This document shows positions 8,645-17,556 of a stretch of DNA of 64,000 bases, in pieces. Numbering within the stretch: the stretch's first letter is position 1; each line of letters begins with the position of its first letter. The stretch comes from Comamonas koreensis (GTDB lineage: Bacteria; Pseudomonadota; Gammaproteobacteria; Burkholderiales; Burkholderiaceae_C), in NCBI RefSeq assembly GCF_021026195.1, contig NZ_JAJNCT010000034.1, positions 124,001-188,000 of the forward strand, given 5' to 3'. Made by a program: the position numbers and the translations under genes. Below the pieces are notes generated by a model. The model had not been told where the DNA came from. It ran no database searches and saw only the letters and a program-made list of their open reading frames with translations.

Positions 8645-8682
8645 TGGTGCCCAGGCACCACTACCTGCAGGTACGCATTATC
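8645..8682 (-). promoter_or_regulatory. Adjacent palindromes and possible -10 upstream of fabA
   Basis: Two inverted repeats lie side by side: TGGTGCC-CA-GGCACCA (8645-8660) and the perfect 12-bp TACCTGCAGGTA (8662-8673). A minus-strand GATAAT hexamer (8677-8682) just upstream could be a -10, which would place both palindromes in the early transcribed region or just after the start site. They are candidate operator sites for fatty-acid control. No matching -35 is clear. Confidence 0.35.
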
Positions 8683-8876
8683 CCGCTTCTGGGCCCGAAG
8701 GTGCGAGACAAAGCCGTGGACCGCGCTGTGCTTTGTGCACAAAATCCAGGCGATCTGCGTTTTTTAACAGCAATTACATTTGCCAGTGGCGGGCGTCTGG
8801 GCCATGCCCGCATGGCGCACACCCCAGGCTGCCGCTGTCATCTGCTGGTAATTTACCTGCTTAAGCCTGCATCTGC

Positions 8877-8897
8877 ACCGGGCGCACAGCGCCCGGT
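8877..8897. other. Strong GC hairpin at the end of lnt
   Basis: A 9-bp stem ACCGGGCGC/GCGCCCGGT with a 3-nt loop touches the lnt stop codon. Its T run (8897-8900) is on the plus strand, so it would terminate plus-strand transcription best. As an lnt terminator it lacks a U tail and may act only as a 3' stabilising hairpin. Confidence 0.45.
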
Positions 8898-8899
8898 TT

Positions 8900-10492
8900 T
8901 CAGCGCCGGCGACCCAGCCAGGCCCCCAGTACGACCAACAAACCCAGGCCCCACAGTGGCCAAAGACCCCAGCGGCCCGCCCACTGGGCAAACCAGGTGG
9001 GGCCGGCATCCACCCCCTGCACCTGTGCTTGCAGCACGGCGCGGCTTTGGTGCGGCAAGATCTGCTGTACCACGCCGGCCCGGTCGATTACCGCCGTGGC
9101 ACCGGTATTCGTGGCCCGCAGCATGGGCCGCGCCAGCTCCAGGGTCCGCATCCGGCTGATCTGCAAATGCTGGTCGATCGCAATCGAATCGCCAAACCAG
9201 GCGATATTGCTGGCATTGACCATGATCGTCGGCGATTGCGCGCTGTCCACAAAGCGGCTGGCCAGCTCCTCGCCAAACAAATCCTCGTAGCAGATATTGG
9301 GCGCCCAGCGCTCGCCCGCCCAGGGCAGCGAAGGCTGGTTCATGCCGCCGCGGTTGAAATCGCCCAGCGGAATCTGCATCAAATCGGTGAACCAGCGGAA
9401 CATCGGCGGGATGAACTCGCCAAACGGCACCAGGTGGTGCTTGTCATAGCGGTAGGCCTCGGGCTGGCCGGGCACCAGGCCAACCATCGAGTTGGTATAG
9501 CCCTGTTCAAAATCGCCCAGCGGCACACCGATCAGCGCCGCCTGCTGGCCGCTGGCAAAGCGCTGCTGCAGCTCCTGCCAGTAGCCATGCGGGGTTTGCT
9601 GCAGCAGCACGGGGATGGCCGTCTCGGGCGCAATCACCATGTCCGCCTGGCTTTGCTGCAGCTGTTGGGCATACCAGGCCAGCGCCATCGGAATGCCGGA
9701 GCTGGCCTGGAACTTCTCGCCCTGCGAGATATTGCCTTGCAGCAAGGCGACCGATACCGGCTTATTGGGCACCGCCGCTACCGATGCCTGGGGCAGGCGC
9801 TGGGCCAGCCAAAGTACCCCGGCCACCACCAGCAGCGCAACATAGCCCGGCCAACGCGCCATATGCCCGCCGCGCAGACCGGCCAGCCACATCGCAGCGG
9901 CCGATGCGACCGCGCCAATGCCGTAAACGCCAATCCAGGGCGCCAGGCTGGCCAGTGGGCCATCGACATGGGCATAGCCGCCGGCGCCCCAGGGGAAACC
10001 GGTCCACCACTGGCCACGCGCCAGCTCGGCCAGCAACCACAGTGCGGCAAACAGCAGCATCGCGCCGCTCAGGCGCTCGCCCCGCCAGGCCACAAACAGG
10101 CCGCAGACAACGGCATAGTACAGCCCCAAAAATGCCGCCAGCCCCAGCACGGCCAGAACGGCCAGCGGCGCTGGCAGGCCGCCGTAGGTGTGCATGGAGA
10201 TGAACAGCCACCAAAAGGTGGCACAAAGCCAGGCACAGGCAAAGGCCCAGCCAATCAGCACACCATGCCAGGGCCGTTGCAAACGCATGAGTGCCGCAGG
10301 CAGCACCGCCAGCGACAGAAGCTGCAGCCACCACAGCGGCTGGCCATAACTGGCCGGGAAACCATCGCTATGCCAGGGCCAGGCCAGGGACCAGGCTTGC
10401 AAGACCCCGGCGACCAGTGCCAGGCAGGCCCACAGCCAGGGAAAGCGGCGGTGGGATTCAAAGGAGGAAAAAGAAGAATGGGAAGCGGGCAC
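8900..10492 (-). CDS. lnt: Apolipoprotein N-acyltransferase
   Basis: A 530-residue inner-membrane enzyme that adds the third acyl chain to the N-terminal cysteine of lipoproteins, the last step of bacterial lipoprotein maturation. The N-terminal 235 residues hold about seven hydrophobic segments; the rest is a periplasmic nitrilase-like domain with the catalytic triad E290 (APETAIP), K351 (YDKHHLVPFGEF) and C401 (PNICYEDLFGEE). A final hydrophobic segment anchors the C-terminus. In many proteobacteria lnt directly follows corC; here about 6 kb of unrelated genes intervene before corC on the same strand. Start at 10492 gives a plausible short cytosolic N-terminus. Confidence 0.95.
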   Translation of the reverse strand: MPASHSSFSSFESHRRFPWLWACLALVAGVLQAWSLAWPWHSDGFPASYGQPLWWLQLLSLAVLPAALMRLQRPWHGVLIGWAFACAWLCATFWWLFISMHTYGGLPAPLAVLAVLGLAAFLGLYYAVVCGLFVAWRGERLSGAMLLFAALWLLAELARGQWWTGFPWGAGGYAHVDGPLASLAPWIGVYGIGAVASAAAMWLAGLRGGHMARWPGYVALLVVAGVLWLAQRLPQASVAAVPNKPVSVALLQGNISQGEKFQASSGIPMALAWYAQQLQQSQADMVIAPETAIPVLLQQTPHGYWQELQQRFASGQQAALIGVPLGDFEQGYTNSMVGLVPGQPEAYRYDKHHLVPFGEFIPPMFRWFTDLMQIPLGDFNRGGMNQPSLPWAGERWAPNICYEDLFGEELASRFVDSAQSPTIMVNASNIAWFGDSIAIDQHLQISRMRTLELARPMLRATNTGATAVIDRAGVVQQILPHQSRAVLQAQVQGVDAGPTWFAQWAGRWGLWPLWGLGLLVVLGAWLGRRR

Positions 10493-10683
10493 AGGTCAAT
10501 CAGGGTTGGGCAGGGAGAGAACCACCGCGCGCTCTTCAGGCACGGCCGCTGGGCGCACTATACGCGATCCCCCTCTGCAGCGGGGCAGCCAGCCAGAGGA
10601 CCAACGGCTGCGCGCGATGACGCCTGGCAACAGCCGATAGAAATCAGCAAATGCGGCAAATTAGCTACAAAAGAGAATGCATT

Positions 10684-10698
10684 TGAGAACAATTATCG
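10684..10698. promoter_or_regulatory. Fur box upstream of the siderophore receptor
   Basis: TGAGAACAATTATCG matches the 7-1-7 Fur consensus TGATAATnATTATCA at 11 of 14 informative positions. The preceding GAGAATGCATTTGAG extends it, as in overlapping Fur sites. It lies 68 bp before the receptor start, so iron repression of receptor transcription is expected. Confidence 0.7.
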
Positions 10699-10765
10699 AT
10701 TGCAATATAAAATTACAAACTAGTTACCCGTCACTCACGTTCTTACCCTCTCCCTCCCCAACACC

Positions 10766-12862
10766 ATGCAATACGCACGCTACACCCCGGTGGTCCACGC
10801 CGTTCTGCTGGCCATTGGCGCGATCGGCTTTGCGGCCCCAGCGCTGGCACAAACCGCCGACACCACCGAAGCCGCGACAGCCAACGCCAAGGCCGACGCA
10901 CCCAGCACCACGCTGGAGACCGTGACCGTCATCGGCTCGGTCAACGACCTGCAAAGCCTGGACTTCTACGCACCCAACTCCAGCGCTGTGCTGCAGAAGG
11001 ACCAGGTCGACGCCCTGGGCGCCCGCAAGCTGGACCAGGCCCTGCAGTACCAGGCCGGTGTGGTCAGCGAGCCCTTTGGTGCGGACAACAAGGTCGAGTG
11101 GTTCAAGATCCGTGGCTTTGACGCCTCGGTGTCGCTGGACGGCACCCCCACATCGCCCAATGGCTACTTTGTCTGGAAGCCCGAAATCTTTGGCGTGGAA
11201 ACGGTGGAAGTCGTCAAGGGCGCCAACTCGCTGGTCTTTGGCGCATCCGAGTCCGGCGGCGTTGTGAACCTGGTGACCAAGCGCCCCAAGAAGGAGCGCG
11301 CGCTGCAGCTGAACACCGAAGTCGGCAACCAAAAGCGCCTGGGCGCCGGCATCGACTACAACGACATCGCCAATGCCGATGGCACCGTGTACTACCGCCT
11401 GGTCGCACAAGCACGCCGCGAAGACGGCATGCAGCGTGAAACCAATATGAAGAGCTACTACCTGGCGCCCAGCGTCACGATGGAGTTCACGCCCCAAACC
11501 TCGCTGACCCTGCTGGGCAGTGTGCAGCGCGAAGATGGCCGCCCCACCAACGGCTTCCTGCCCGCCTACGGCACCATCACCGATACGCCTTATGGCCGCA
11601 TTGACCGCCGCCTCAACGCGGGCGAGCCCGGTGTGGACCACCTCAAGCGCACCCAGTCCAGCCTGGGCTGGCTGCTGAGCCACCAGATCAACAGCGACTG
11701 GAAGTTCACCCAGAACTACAAGTACACCCACCTCGATCTGGACCAGGTCAACACCTTTGCCTATGGCTCGGACGGTGACCGCACGCTGTCGCGCGGCTAC
11801 ACCTACACCGATGGCACCTCCAAGAGCCATTACCTGGACAACCGCATCACCGGCAAGCTCAAGCTGTCCGACAGCATCCAGCTGCTGCCCACCTTCGGTA
11901 TCGACTACCTCAAGTCCGACACCGATGGCCTGAACAACGGCTTCGGTTTCGTGCCGGGCCTGGATATGTTCAACCCCGTCTACGGCGCGCCTTTCGACAT
12001 CACCGGCACGCCTTATGGCCTGCACTCCAAGCAGTGGGGCGCCTATGCCTCCACCCAGCTGCGCGTGGGCAGCCACTGGAACTTCAACCTCGGCTTCCGC
12101 CATGACAAGGCCAAGAACACGGGCTCGGTCAGCGGCTCCGATGCTGGCTACGACGTGAGCAAGAACAGCGTCAACCTGGGCGCGATGTACATCACCGACT
12201 TCGGTGTCTCGCCCTACATCAGCTATTCGGAATCCTTCAAGCCCATCACTGGCGTGGACAGCGAAGGCAGGGCCTACAAGCCCTACGAAGGCAAGCAAAG
12301 CGAAATCGGTCTGAAGATGGAGCCCACCTGGCTCAACGGCACCCTGACCCTCGCCTACTTTGACATCCAGGAAAAGAACGCGCTGATCTCGGACGCCTCC
12401 AACATCCAGACGCAATCGGGCAAGCGCACCAACAAGGGCATCGAGCTGCAAGGCGACTTCAAGCTGGGCCCGGCGACTGCCATCAAGGCGGCCTACACGC
12501 ATAACAACTCCAAGCAGGACATCTCGGCCACGCAGACCGTGCGCACGCCGCTGATCCCGGACAACCAGGTCAGCCTGTGGCTGAGCCACAGCCTGAGCCT
12601 GGCCAACAGCCAGAAGCTGACGGTGGCTGCCGGTGCCCGCTACAACGGCCAGACCGAAGACCAGCGCTACAGCCCCGGCAAGCGCATCTCCGGCTACACC
12701 TTGCTGGACCTGATGGTGCGCTACGACCTGAGCCGCGAATGGGCGCTGCAACTCAATGCCCGCAACCTGACCGACAAGACCTATGTCAGCGGCTGTGACT
12801 TCTACTGCTACTACGGCGGTGGCCGCACGGTTGACGTGCAACTGCAGTACCAGTGGAAGTAA
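10766..12862 (+). CDS. TonB-dependent siderophore receptor
   Basis: A 698-residue outer-membrane receptor of the ferrichrome/FhuA-like class, importing a ferric siderophore with energy from TonB-ExbBD. Signal peptide: residues 1-28, ending ALA-Q. A candidate TonB box ETVTVIG (about 51-57) precedes the plug domain (about 65-175), which contains the conserved WFKIRGFDA, VEVVKGANSLVFGASESGGVVNL and TKRP stretches. The remainder is the 22-strand barrel, ending in an aromatic terminal strand (VQLQYQWK). Close to the C-terminus are two cysteines in CDFYCYYGGGR, frequent in this receptor class. A Fur box lies upstream. The ligand cannot be told from the sequence. Confidence 0.93.
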   Translation: MQYARYTPVVHAVLLAIGAIGFAAPALAQTADTTEAATANAKADAPSTTLETVTVIGSVNDLQSLDFYAPNSSAVLQKDQVDALGARKLDQALQYQAGVVSEPFGADNKVEWFKIRGFDASVSLDGTPTSPNGYFVWKPEIFGVETVEVVKGANSLVFGASESGGVVNLVTKRPKKERALQLNTEVGNQKRLGAGIDYNDIANADGTVYYRLVAQARREDGMQRETNMKSYYLAPSVTMEFTPQTSLTLLGSVQREDGRPTNGFLPAYGTITDTPYGRIDRRLNAGEPGVDHLKRTQSSLGWLLSHQINSDWKFTQNYKYTHLDLDQVNTFAYGSDGDRTLSRGYTYTDGTSKSHYLDNRITGKLKLSDSIQLLPTFGIDYLKSDTDGLNNGFGFVPGLDMFNPVYGAPFDITGTPYGLHSKQWGAYASTQLRVGSHWNFNLGFRHDKAKNTGSVSGSDAGYDVSKNSVNLGAMYITDFGVSPYISYSESFKPITGVDSEGRAYKPYEGKQSEIGLKMEPTWLNGTLTLAYFDIQEKNALISDASNIQTQSGKRTNKGIELQGDFKLGPATAIKAAYTHNNSKQDISATQTVRTPLIPDNQVSLWLSHSLSLANSQKLTVAAGARYNGQTEDQRYSPGKRISGYTLLDLMVRYDLSREWALQLNARNLTDKTYVSGCDFYCYYGGGRTVDVQLQYQWK

Positions 12863-12886
12863 GCCACTAAGATGGAATGCATAGTG

Positions 12887-12917
12887 CCAGTGCTGCGGGC
12901 CGCGCCCGTGGCACTGG
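12887..12917 (+). terminator. Hairpin between receptor and MFS gene (terminator or attenuator)
   Basis: A nested hairpin: CCAGTGC (12887-12893) pairs with GCACTGG (12911-12917), then CGGGC with GCCCG around a CGC loop, with a symmetrical TG/TG internal loop. The sequence after it is pyrimidine-rich but has no clean U run. It begins 24 bp after the receptor stop and ends 27 bp before the next gene, so partial termination could lower MFS expression. Confidence 0.5.
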
Positions 12918-12944
12918 ATTGGCTTCTTCTCTGTCTTTCTCTCC

Positions 12945-14255
12945 ATGACGACTTCTTCCGGCAGTGCCGCCCCCTCTGCCGCCGACACCGGACCCGCGCA
13001 GTGGTCCGTTCGTGCTTTGCTGACGGTCGTTTTTCTGGGCCTCACCGCCGGGGTGCAGATGAGCGACTATGGCCTGCAGGCCATCTCGCTGTCAGCCATC
13101 CAGAAAAGCTTTGCAATCAGCGATGCCGCCATTGGCGCGCTGCAGGGCCTCGCCGGTGTGCTGCTGGGCAGTGCGCTGGCGATTCCGCTGGCGCGGTTTG
13201 CCGACCGTTTCTCGCGCAAGCGCGTGCTGCTCTGCCTGATTGCCGCCTCCACCGCGATGATGGTGCTGAGCGCGCTGGCACCCACCTTCCCCCTCTTCTT
13301 CCTGGGCCGCTCGGCCGCCGGCATCACCGAGTTTGCGATGGTGCCACTGGTCTACTCGATGATCCCCGACCTGGCACCGCAGCGCCACCGCGTGCTGGCC
13401 AACCTGGGCTTTGCGGCTCTGGTCTCCAGCGGCGCCAGCGCGGGCTTTTATTTTGCCGGTGATATCCAGAGCGCGGCCGTCGCGCTGATTCCGGGCGACA
13501 TGGAGGCCTGGCGCAAGGCCTTCATGCTGCTGTCGGTGGCCGGCCTGCCCTTGCTGCTGGCGGGCCTGTTCACCGCCGATCCGCCGCGCTACATCGCCAG
13601 CAGCGATGGCGCCAGCGGTGCCTCGCTGCGCCAGTTTCTGCGTGCGCGCTGGCAGTCCATTGGCCTCTTTGTCGGCATTGCCGGCAGCCTGATGATTGCC
13701 GTGCAAGGCCTCAACCAGCTGATCGCCTTGGCGCTGGAGCGCCGCTTTGAGGCCACGCCCGCCCATATTGGCGAGGTGATGGGCCCGATCCTGCTGGTCA
13801 GCACCCTGGGCTGCCTGCCCGTGGTGGCCTGGCTGGACCGCTGGCTGGCCCGGCGCCTGGGCCAGGCGGTGCGCCCGCTCATCATGGGCGTCTGCGCGCT
13901 GCTGGCCATCCCGGCCATCCTGATGCTGTTCTCCACCGCATCGCTGCCGCAGGCCTTTGTGGTGGTGGGGCTCTTCCTCTTCATCACCTGCACCGCCAAT
14001 GCGCTGGTGCCGACCATGCTGCAGGACCTGACCCCCGCCGCCTTGCGCGCCCGCATCTTTGCGCTGTGGAGCTTTGTGGTCTCGGTGTTCAGCGCGCTGG
14101 GCCCCTTGCTGGCGGGCTTTATCTCCACCTGGGTGGTGCAGGGCCATTTGCTCAGCGCCATCTCGGTCACGGCCGTGCCGGCGCTGCTGGTGTCGGCCTG
14201 GTGCGCCTGGGGGCTGTTTCAACGCAGCCGTCCCCAGGCGGGTCAGGCGATCTAA
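12945..14255 (+). CDS. MFS transporter (siderophore-locus associated)
   Basis: A 436-residue major facilitator with about 12 hydrophobic segments. The conserved loop between TM2 and TM3 reads ARFADRFSRKRVLL (about 85-98), the MFS motif A (GxxxDRxGRR-like), and GRSAAGITEFAMVPLVYSMI follows in TM4-5. Its position just downstream of a Fur-controlled TonB receptor, 82 bp after the stop with a hairpin between, suggests siderophore handling (export, or transfer of the ferric complex through the inner membrane), but no substrate-specific motif is visible. Its stop overlaps that of the convergent peptidase gene by 4 nt. Confidence 0.85.
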   Translation: MTTSSGSAAPSAADTGPAQWSVRALLTVVFLGLTAGVQMSDYGLQAISLSAIQKSFAISDAAIGALQGLAGVLLGSALAIPLARFADRFSRKRVLLCLIAASTAMMVLSALAPTFPLFFLGRSAAGITEFAMVPLVYSMIPDLAPQRHRVLANLGFAALVSSGASAGFYFAGDIQSAAVALIPGDMEAWRKAFMLLSVAGLPLLLAGLFTADPPRYIASSDGASGASLRQFLRARWQSIGLFVGIAGSLMIAVQGLNQLIALALERRFEATPAHIGEVMGPILLVSTLGCLPVVAWLDRWLARRLGQAVRPLIMGVCALLAIPAILMLFSTASLPQAFVVVGLFLFITCTANALVPTMLQDLTPAALRARIFALWSFVVSVFSALGPLLAGFISTWVVQGHLLSAISVTAVPALLVSAWCAWGLFQRSRPQAGQAI

Positions 14256-16399
14256 ACGGCTGGCGGCTTGCCGGCCGTTGCGCAGTGCTGCGCAAAAGCC
14301 CAGAGGCGCGCCGCCTGGCCAAACACGCTCTCCTGCTGGTCACTTTCCTGGTGGCCGCTGTCCGGGTTCAGCAGCAACAGGGCAGGCGCTGCACTGGTGG
14401 AGCGGCGGCGCACATTGGCCATCAGCTTGACCGGCTCCCAGTACGGCACGCGGTCATCCTTCAAGCCCGCCGTGCACAGCAGCGGCGGGTAGGCCGCCTC
14501 GCGCACGTTCTCGTAGGGCGACAACGCGGCGATATAGTCGTAAGCGGCAGGATCGGACAGCGGATCGCCCCAGTCCGGGCGCAGCAGTGGCACCAGCGGG
14601 TGGTCGGCATCGCTCATGGTGTTGAGCATGTCGACAAATGGCACCTGTGCAATCACGCCTGCCCATTGCTCGGGCCGCATGTTCATCGCGCCGCAGACCA
14701 GCAGGCCGCCGGCCGATATGCCCTGCGCCACCGTCTGCTGCGGCGTGCTGTAACCCAGTTGCTGCAAATGCTGGGCGCAGGCGATGAAGTCGGTCAACGA
14801 GTTGCGCTTGTGCTCGCGGCAGCCACCCTGGTACCAGTCATGGCCCTTCTCGGAGCCGCCCCGCACATGGGCAATCGCATAGCGGTAGCCGGCATCGACC
14901 CAGGCCAGCGCTGGCAGCGAGAACGAGGCCTCATGTGCAATGCCATAGGCGCCATAGCCGGTCAGCAGCAGCGGCTGGGGCTGGCTGGCATCGATGTCCT
15001 TGCGCGAGAGCACCGTCAGCGGCACCCACTGGCCGTCGTCGGCACGGGCCTGCAGGCGCTCGATGCGGTAGTTGGCCGGGTCCAGCCCGCTCCAGGTCTC
15101 ACGGCCCATCTCGGTCATCTGGCCGTCGGCCAGGCGGATGTCCAGCCAGCGCGGCGGCTGGGCCGGCGTCTGGTGCTTGATGCGCACATGGCTGGCATCC
15201 CAGTGCTGGCCGGGCAGCAGGTCCAGGGTGTAGGCGGGATCGTCAAAGCGGATTGTGGTTTCTGTCCCGTCGCGCTGCAGCAGCACCAGCTGGTGCAGGC
15301 CATCGACCCGCTCCAGCCGCACCAGGGTGCTGGCAAAGGGCTGCATCTTGATGATGGGCACGCCATGGCGGTGGGTGGCCAGGGTTTGCTGGGGCTGCAG
15401 ATGCGCGGGGTCGAGCCGCAGGATCTGACGGTCCGTGGCGCCGCCGGCATTGGTCAGTGCCACCAGGCTGCCATTCCATTCATTGACCTCGTAGCGGATG
15501 CCGCGCTCGCGCGGGCGCAGCACGCGGGGCGCGGCATGCTCCTGGCCGGCAGCAATCAGCCGCACCTCGCTGGTGTCCGGCCCAAACAGGCTCAGCACCA
15601 CAAAGCCATTGGCCGCCGTGCGCACCACGCGCATGAAGAGCGCCGGGTCGGCCTCCTCATGCACCAGCACCGGCTGCCCGCCCTGCAGCGCGCTGCGGTA
15701 CAGGCGCGATGGCCGGCTGTGCGCGTCGCGCCAGATCCAGAACAGGTCCTGCGACGATGGCGAAAAAGTCAGGCCGCCATAGCCAAAGGCGTCGCCCTCC
15801 ACCAGCACCTGGGTCTGGCCCGTGTGGGTGTCAAGCACGCAGATGCGGTGGCGGTCATTGCCGATCAGGTCTTCGGCCCAGGCGTAGTAGCGGTCGTCCG
15901 GGCTGGCCTGGTGGTCGGTCGCGCGGTAGTACACATGGCCCTGCGATTGCACGGCCTCGTCGACCAGGGTCTGCACCCGGCCATCCGAATGGCTGCGCAC
16001 AAACACCCGCTGGCCGCCCGCCCCGGGCCGGCTGCTGTAAGCCCAGCCTTGCAGCGCCGCGGGCGGCGCCAGAGCGGTGCTGCAGACATGGGCTGCCATC
16101 GCATCGTAAAAGCGCTGCGCCAATGCGGCCAGCGGCGCCAGCATCTGCTGCGCATATTCGCGCTCGGCCTGCAGCAGGCTGCCCAGGGGCTCGGGCAGGT
16201 TGTCCATGCTGCGTGTGCCTGCCTCGGGGATGTACTTCAGCCAGGCAAAGTCATCATTGCGCCGGCGGCCCAGCTGTTCAATCCAGTGGTCCTGGGGCGC
16301 CGCATGCGGGGCGGCCAGGGCGGGCCAAACCGGCTGGGGGGCCTTGGCGGCAGGGTCAGCGGCAGGCGCCGAGGTGGGGGCTTTTGCAATCGTGGGCAT
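14252..16399 (-). CDS. Prolyl oligopeptidase family (S9A, oligopeptidase B-like) serine peptidase
   Basis: A 715-residue two-domain peptidase: an N-terminal seven-bladed beta-propeller (about 80-450) that restricts access to oligopeptides, and a C-terminal alpha/beta-hydrolase domain. The triad is readable: S562 in GISAGG, D648 in GLKDDRVPYWEP and H683 in DSGHQES. The oligopeptidase family marks GYGAYG and HVRGGSEKGHDWY are present. There is no signal peptide, so it is probably cytosolic. The 30 N-terminal residues are Ala/Pro-rich and of low complexity. It ends tail-to-tail with the MFS gene (4-nt overlap). Oligopeptidase B (Arg/Lys specificity) is the closest name; specificity residues were not checked. 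Confidence 0.9.
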   Translation of the reverse strand: MPTIAKAPTSAPAADPAAKAPQPVWPALAAPHAAPQDHWIEQLGRRRNDDFAWLKYIPEAGTRSMDNLPEPLGSLLQAEREYAQQMLAPLAALAQRFYDAMAAHVCSTALAPPAALQGWAYSSRPGAGGQRVFVRSHSDGRVQTLVDEAVQSQGHVYYRATDHQASPDDRYYAWAEDLIGNDRHRICVLDTHTGQTQVLVEGDAFGYGGLTFSPSSQDLFWIWRDAHSRPSRLYRSALQGGQPVLVHEEADPALFMRVVRTAANGFVVLSLFGPDTSEVRLIAAGQEHAAPRVLRPRERGIRYEVNEWNGSLVALTNAGGATDRQILRLDPAHLQPQQTLATHRHGVPIIKMQPFASTLVRLERVDGLHQLVLLQRDGTETTIRFDDPAYTLDLLPGQHWDASHVRIKHQTPAQPPRWLDIRLADGQMTEMGRETWSGLDPANYRIERLQARADDGQWVPLTVLSRKDIDASQPQPLLLTGYGAYGIAHEASFSLPALAWVDAGYRYAIAHVRGGSEKGHDWYQGGCREHKRNSLTDFIACAQHLQQLGYSTPQQTVAQGISAGGLLVCGAMNMRPEQWAGVIAQVPFVDMLNTMSDADHPLVPLLRPDWGDPLSDPAAYDYIAALSPYENVREAAYPPLLCTAGLKDDRVPYWEPVKLMANVRRRSTSAAPALLLLNPDSGHQESDQQESVFGQAARLWAFAQHCATAGKPPAV

Positions 16400-16477
16400 G
16401 GTGCAGCATTTTAGGGAGGCTGTGCTACAGCCCAGTCCCTAAGGCCAAACACCGGGCAGGCCCAGCGAGCGTCCATG

Positions 16478-16509
16478 AAAAATGGCAGCGAACCGGGATT
16501 AGCTGCCAT
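16478..16509 (-). terminator. Intrinsic terminator after corC
   Basis: Stem ATGGCAGC/GCTGCCAT (16482-16489 with 16502-16509), 12-nt loop, then UUUUU on the minus strand (A run at 16478-16482). It lies about 50 bp past the corC stop, so corC is not transcribed into the inserted block. Confidence 0.75.
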
Positions 16510-16557
16510 GGTTTGCAGCCCTGCTGCAGGCGGTATGGGTGCCTATGCGGCGCGGAC

Positions 16558-17442
16558 TCAAGCGTCTGCGGCCGGGTCCGATACCGGTGCGGCCCGCTGC
16601 ACGCGGAACCAGCGCACGGCGCCGCCCTTGGTCAGCAGCACCTCAAAGTGCAGGCCGCCCAGCATGATGTGGGCGCCGCGCTTGGGCACATGGCCCAGCT
16701 CATGGGCAATCAGGCCGCCGATGGTCTCAAACGATTCATCGGGGTCGCTGCTCTCGAGCACCACGTTGAACTCGTCGGCCACCCGCTCTACCGGCGTATC
16801 GCCCGAGATGCGGAAGGTGTCATCGGCCAGCGCAAAGATATCGCCCTCGTCTTCTGGCAGATCGAACTCGTCCTCGATCTCGCCGACGATCTGCTCGAGC
16901 ACGTCTTCAATCGTGACCAGGCCGGCCACACGGCCGAACTCATCGATGACGATGGCCAGGTGGTTGCGGTTGCCCCGGAACTCGCGCAGCAGGTCGTTGA
17001 GGCCTTTGCTCTCGGGCACAAACACCGCCGGGCGCAGCAGCGCACGCAGATTGAGTTGGGGGGAACGTTGCAGCTTGAGCAGGTCCTTGGCCATCAGGAT
17101 GCCAATGATGTTTTCCTGCTCGCCCTGGAACACCGGGAATCGCGAATGCGCGGTGTTGATGACGGTGTGCAGCACCGATTCGTAATCGGCCTCGATGTCG
17201 ACCAGGTCCATGCGTGGTGCCGCCACCATCACATCGCCTGCGGTCATGTCTTCCATGCGGATGACCCGCTCCAGCATCACGCGGGAGTCGGCGTTGATGA
17301 CATCGTTGCTTTCGGCTTCGGCCAGGGTTTCGATCAACTCGTCCGGAGAGTCCGGGGCCGGGTGAATCAGTTCGGCGACCTTCTGAAAAAAGGTGCGTTT
17401 GTCTTCCTTGTCAGGGAAGCGCGAGGGATGGGGGTCGGACAC
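16558..17442 (-). CDS. corC: CorC/HlyC family CBS-domain protein
   Basis: A 294-residue cytosolic CorC (YbeX)-type protein with no membrane segment. Residues about 65-195 form a CBS pair (MTAGDVMVAAPRMD, ILMAKDLL, IDEFGRVAGLVTIEDVLEQIVGEIEDEFD), and the C-terminal about 80 residues are the CorC_HlyC transporter-associated domain ending in VRWFRVQR. CorC has been linked to Mg/Co efflux with CorA and, in Comamonadaceae neighbours, usually sits in an operon just before lnt. Here its transcript ends at a terminator and lnt is 6 kb away. Start ATG at 17442 gives the usual MSDPHPSR-like N-terminus. Confidence 0.92.
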   Translation of the reverse strand: MSDPHPSRFPDKEDKRTFFQKVAELIHPAPDSPDELIETLAEAESNDVINADSRVMLERVIRMEDMTAGDVMVAAPRMDLVDIEADYESVLHTVINTAHSRFPVFQGEQENIIGILMAKDLLKLQRSPQLNLRALLRPAVFVPESKGLNDLLREFRGNRNHLAIVIDEFGRVAGLVTIEDVLEQIVGEIEDEFDLPEDEGDIFALADDTFRISGDTPVERVADEFNVVLESSDPDESFETIGGLIAHELGHVPKRGAHIMLGGLHFEVLLTKGGAVRWFRVQRAAPVSDPAADA

Positions 17443-17556
17443 TGTCTTGGAATGCAGGACGTGCGGTAGTGAAACAAGCGATCAGCATAACGGATTGCGG
17501 ATTTCCTCCGAAATCGCTGCCCAATCCTTCAGCAATTCCAGAGACAAACCGGCTGT

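Noticed and set aside
10724-13045. 773-codon minus-strand frame opposite the TonB receptor
   Set aside because: Complement of a confidently assigned receptor gene; translation has no recognisable features.
14066-16414. 782-codon plus-strand frame opposite the S9 peptidase
   Set aside because: Mirror of a peptidase with complete catalytic triad; Gln/Ala-rich low complexity.
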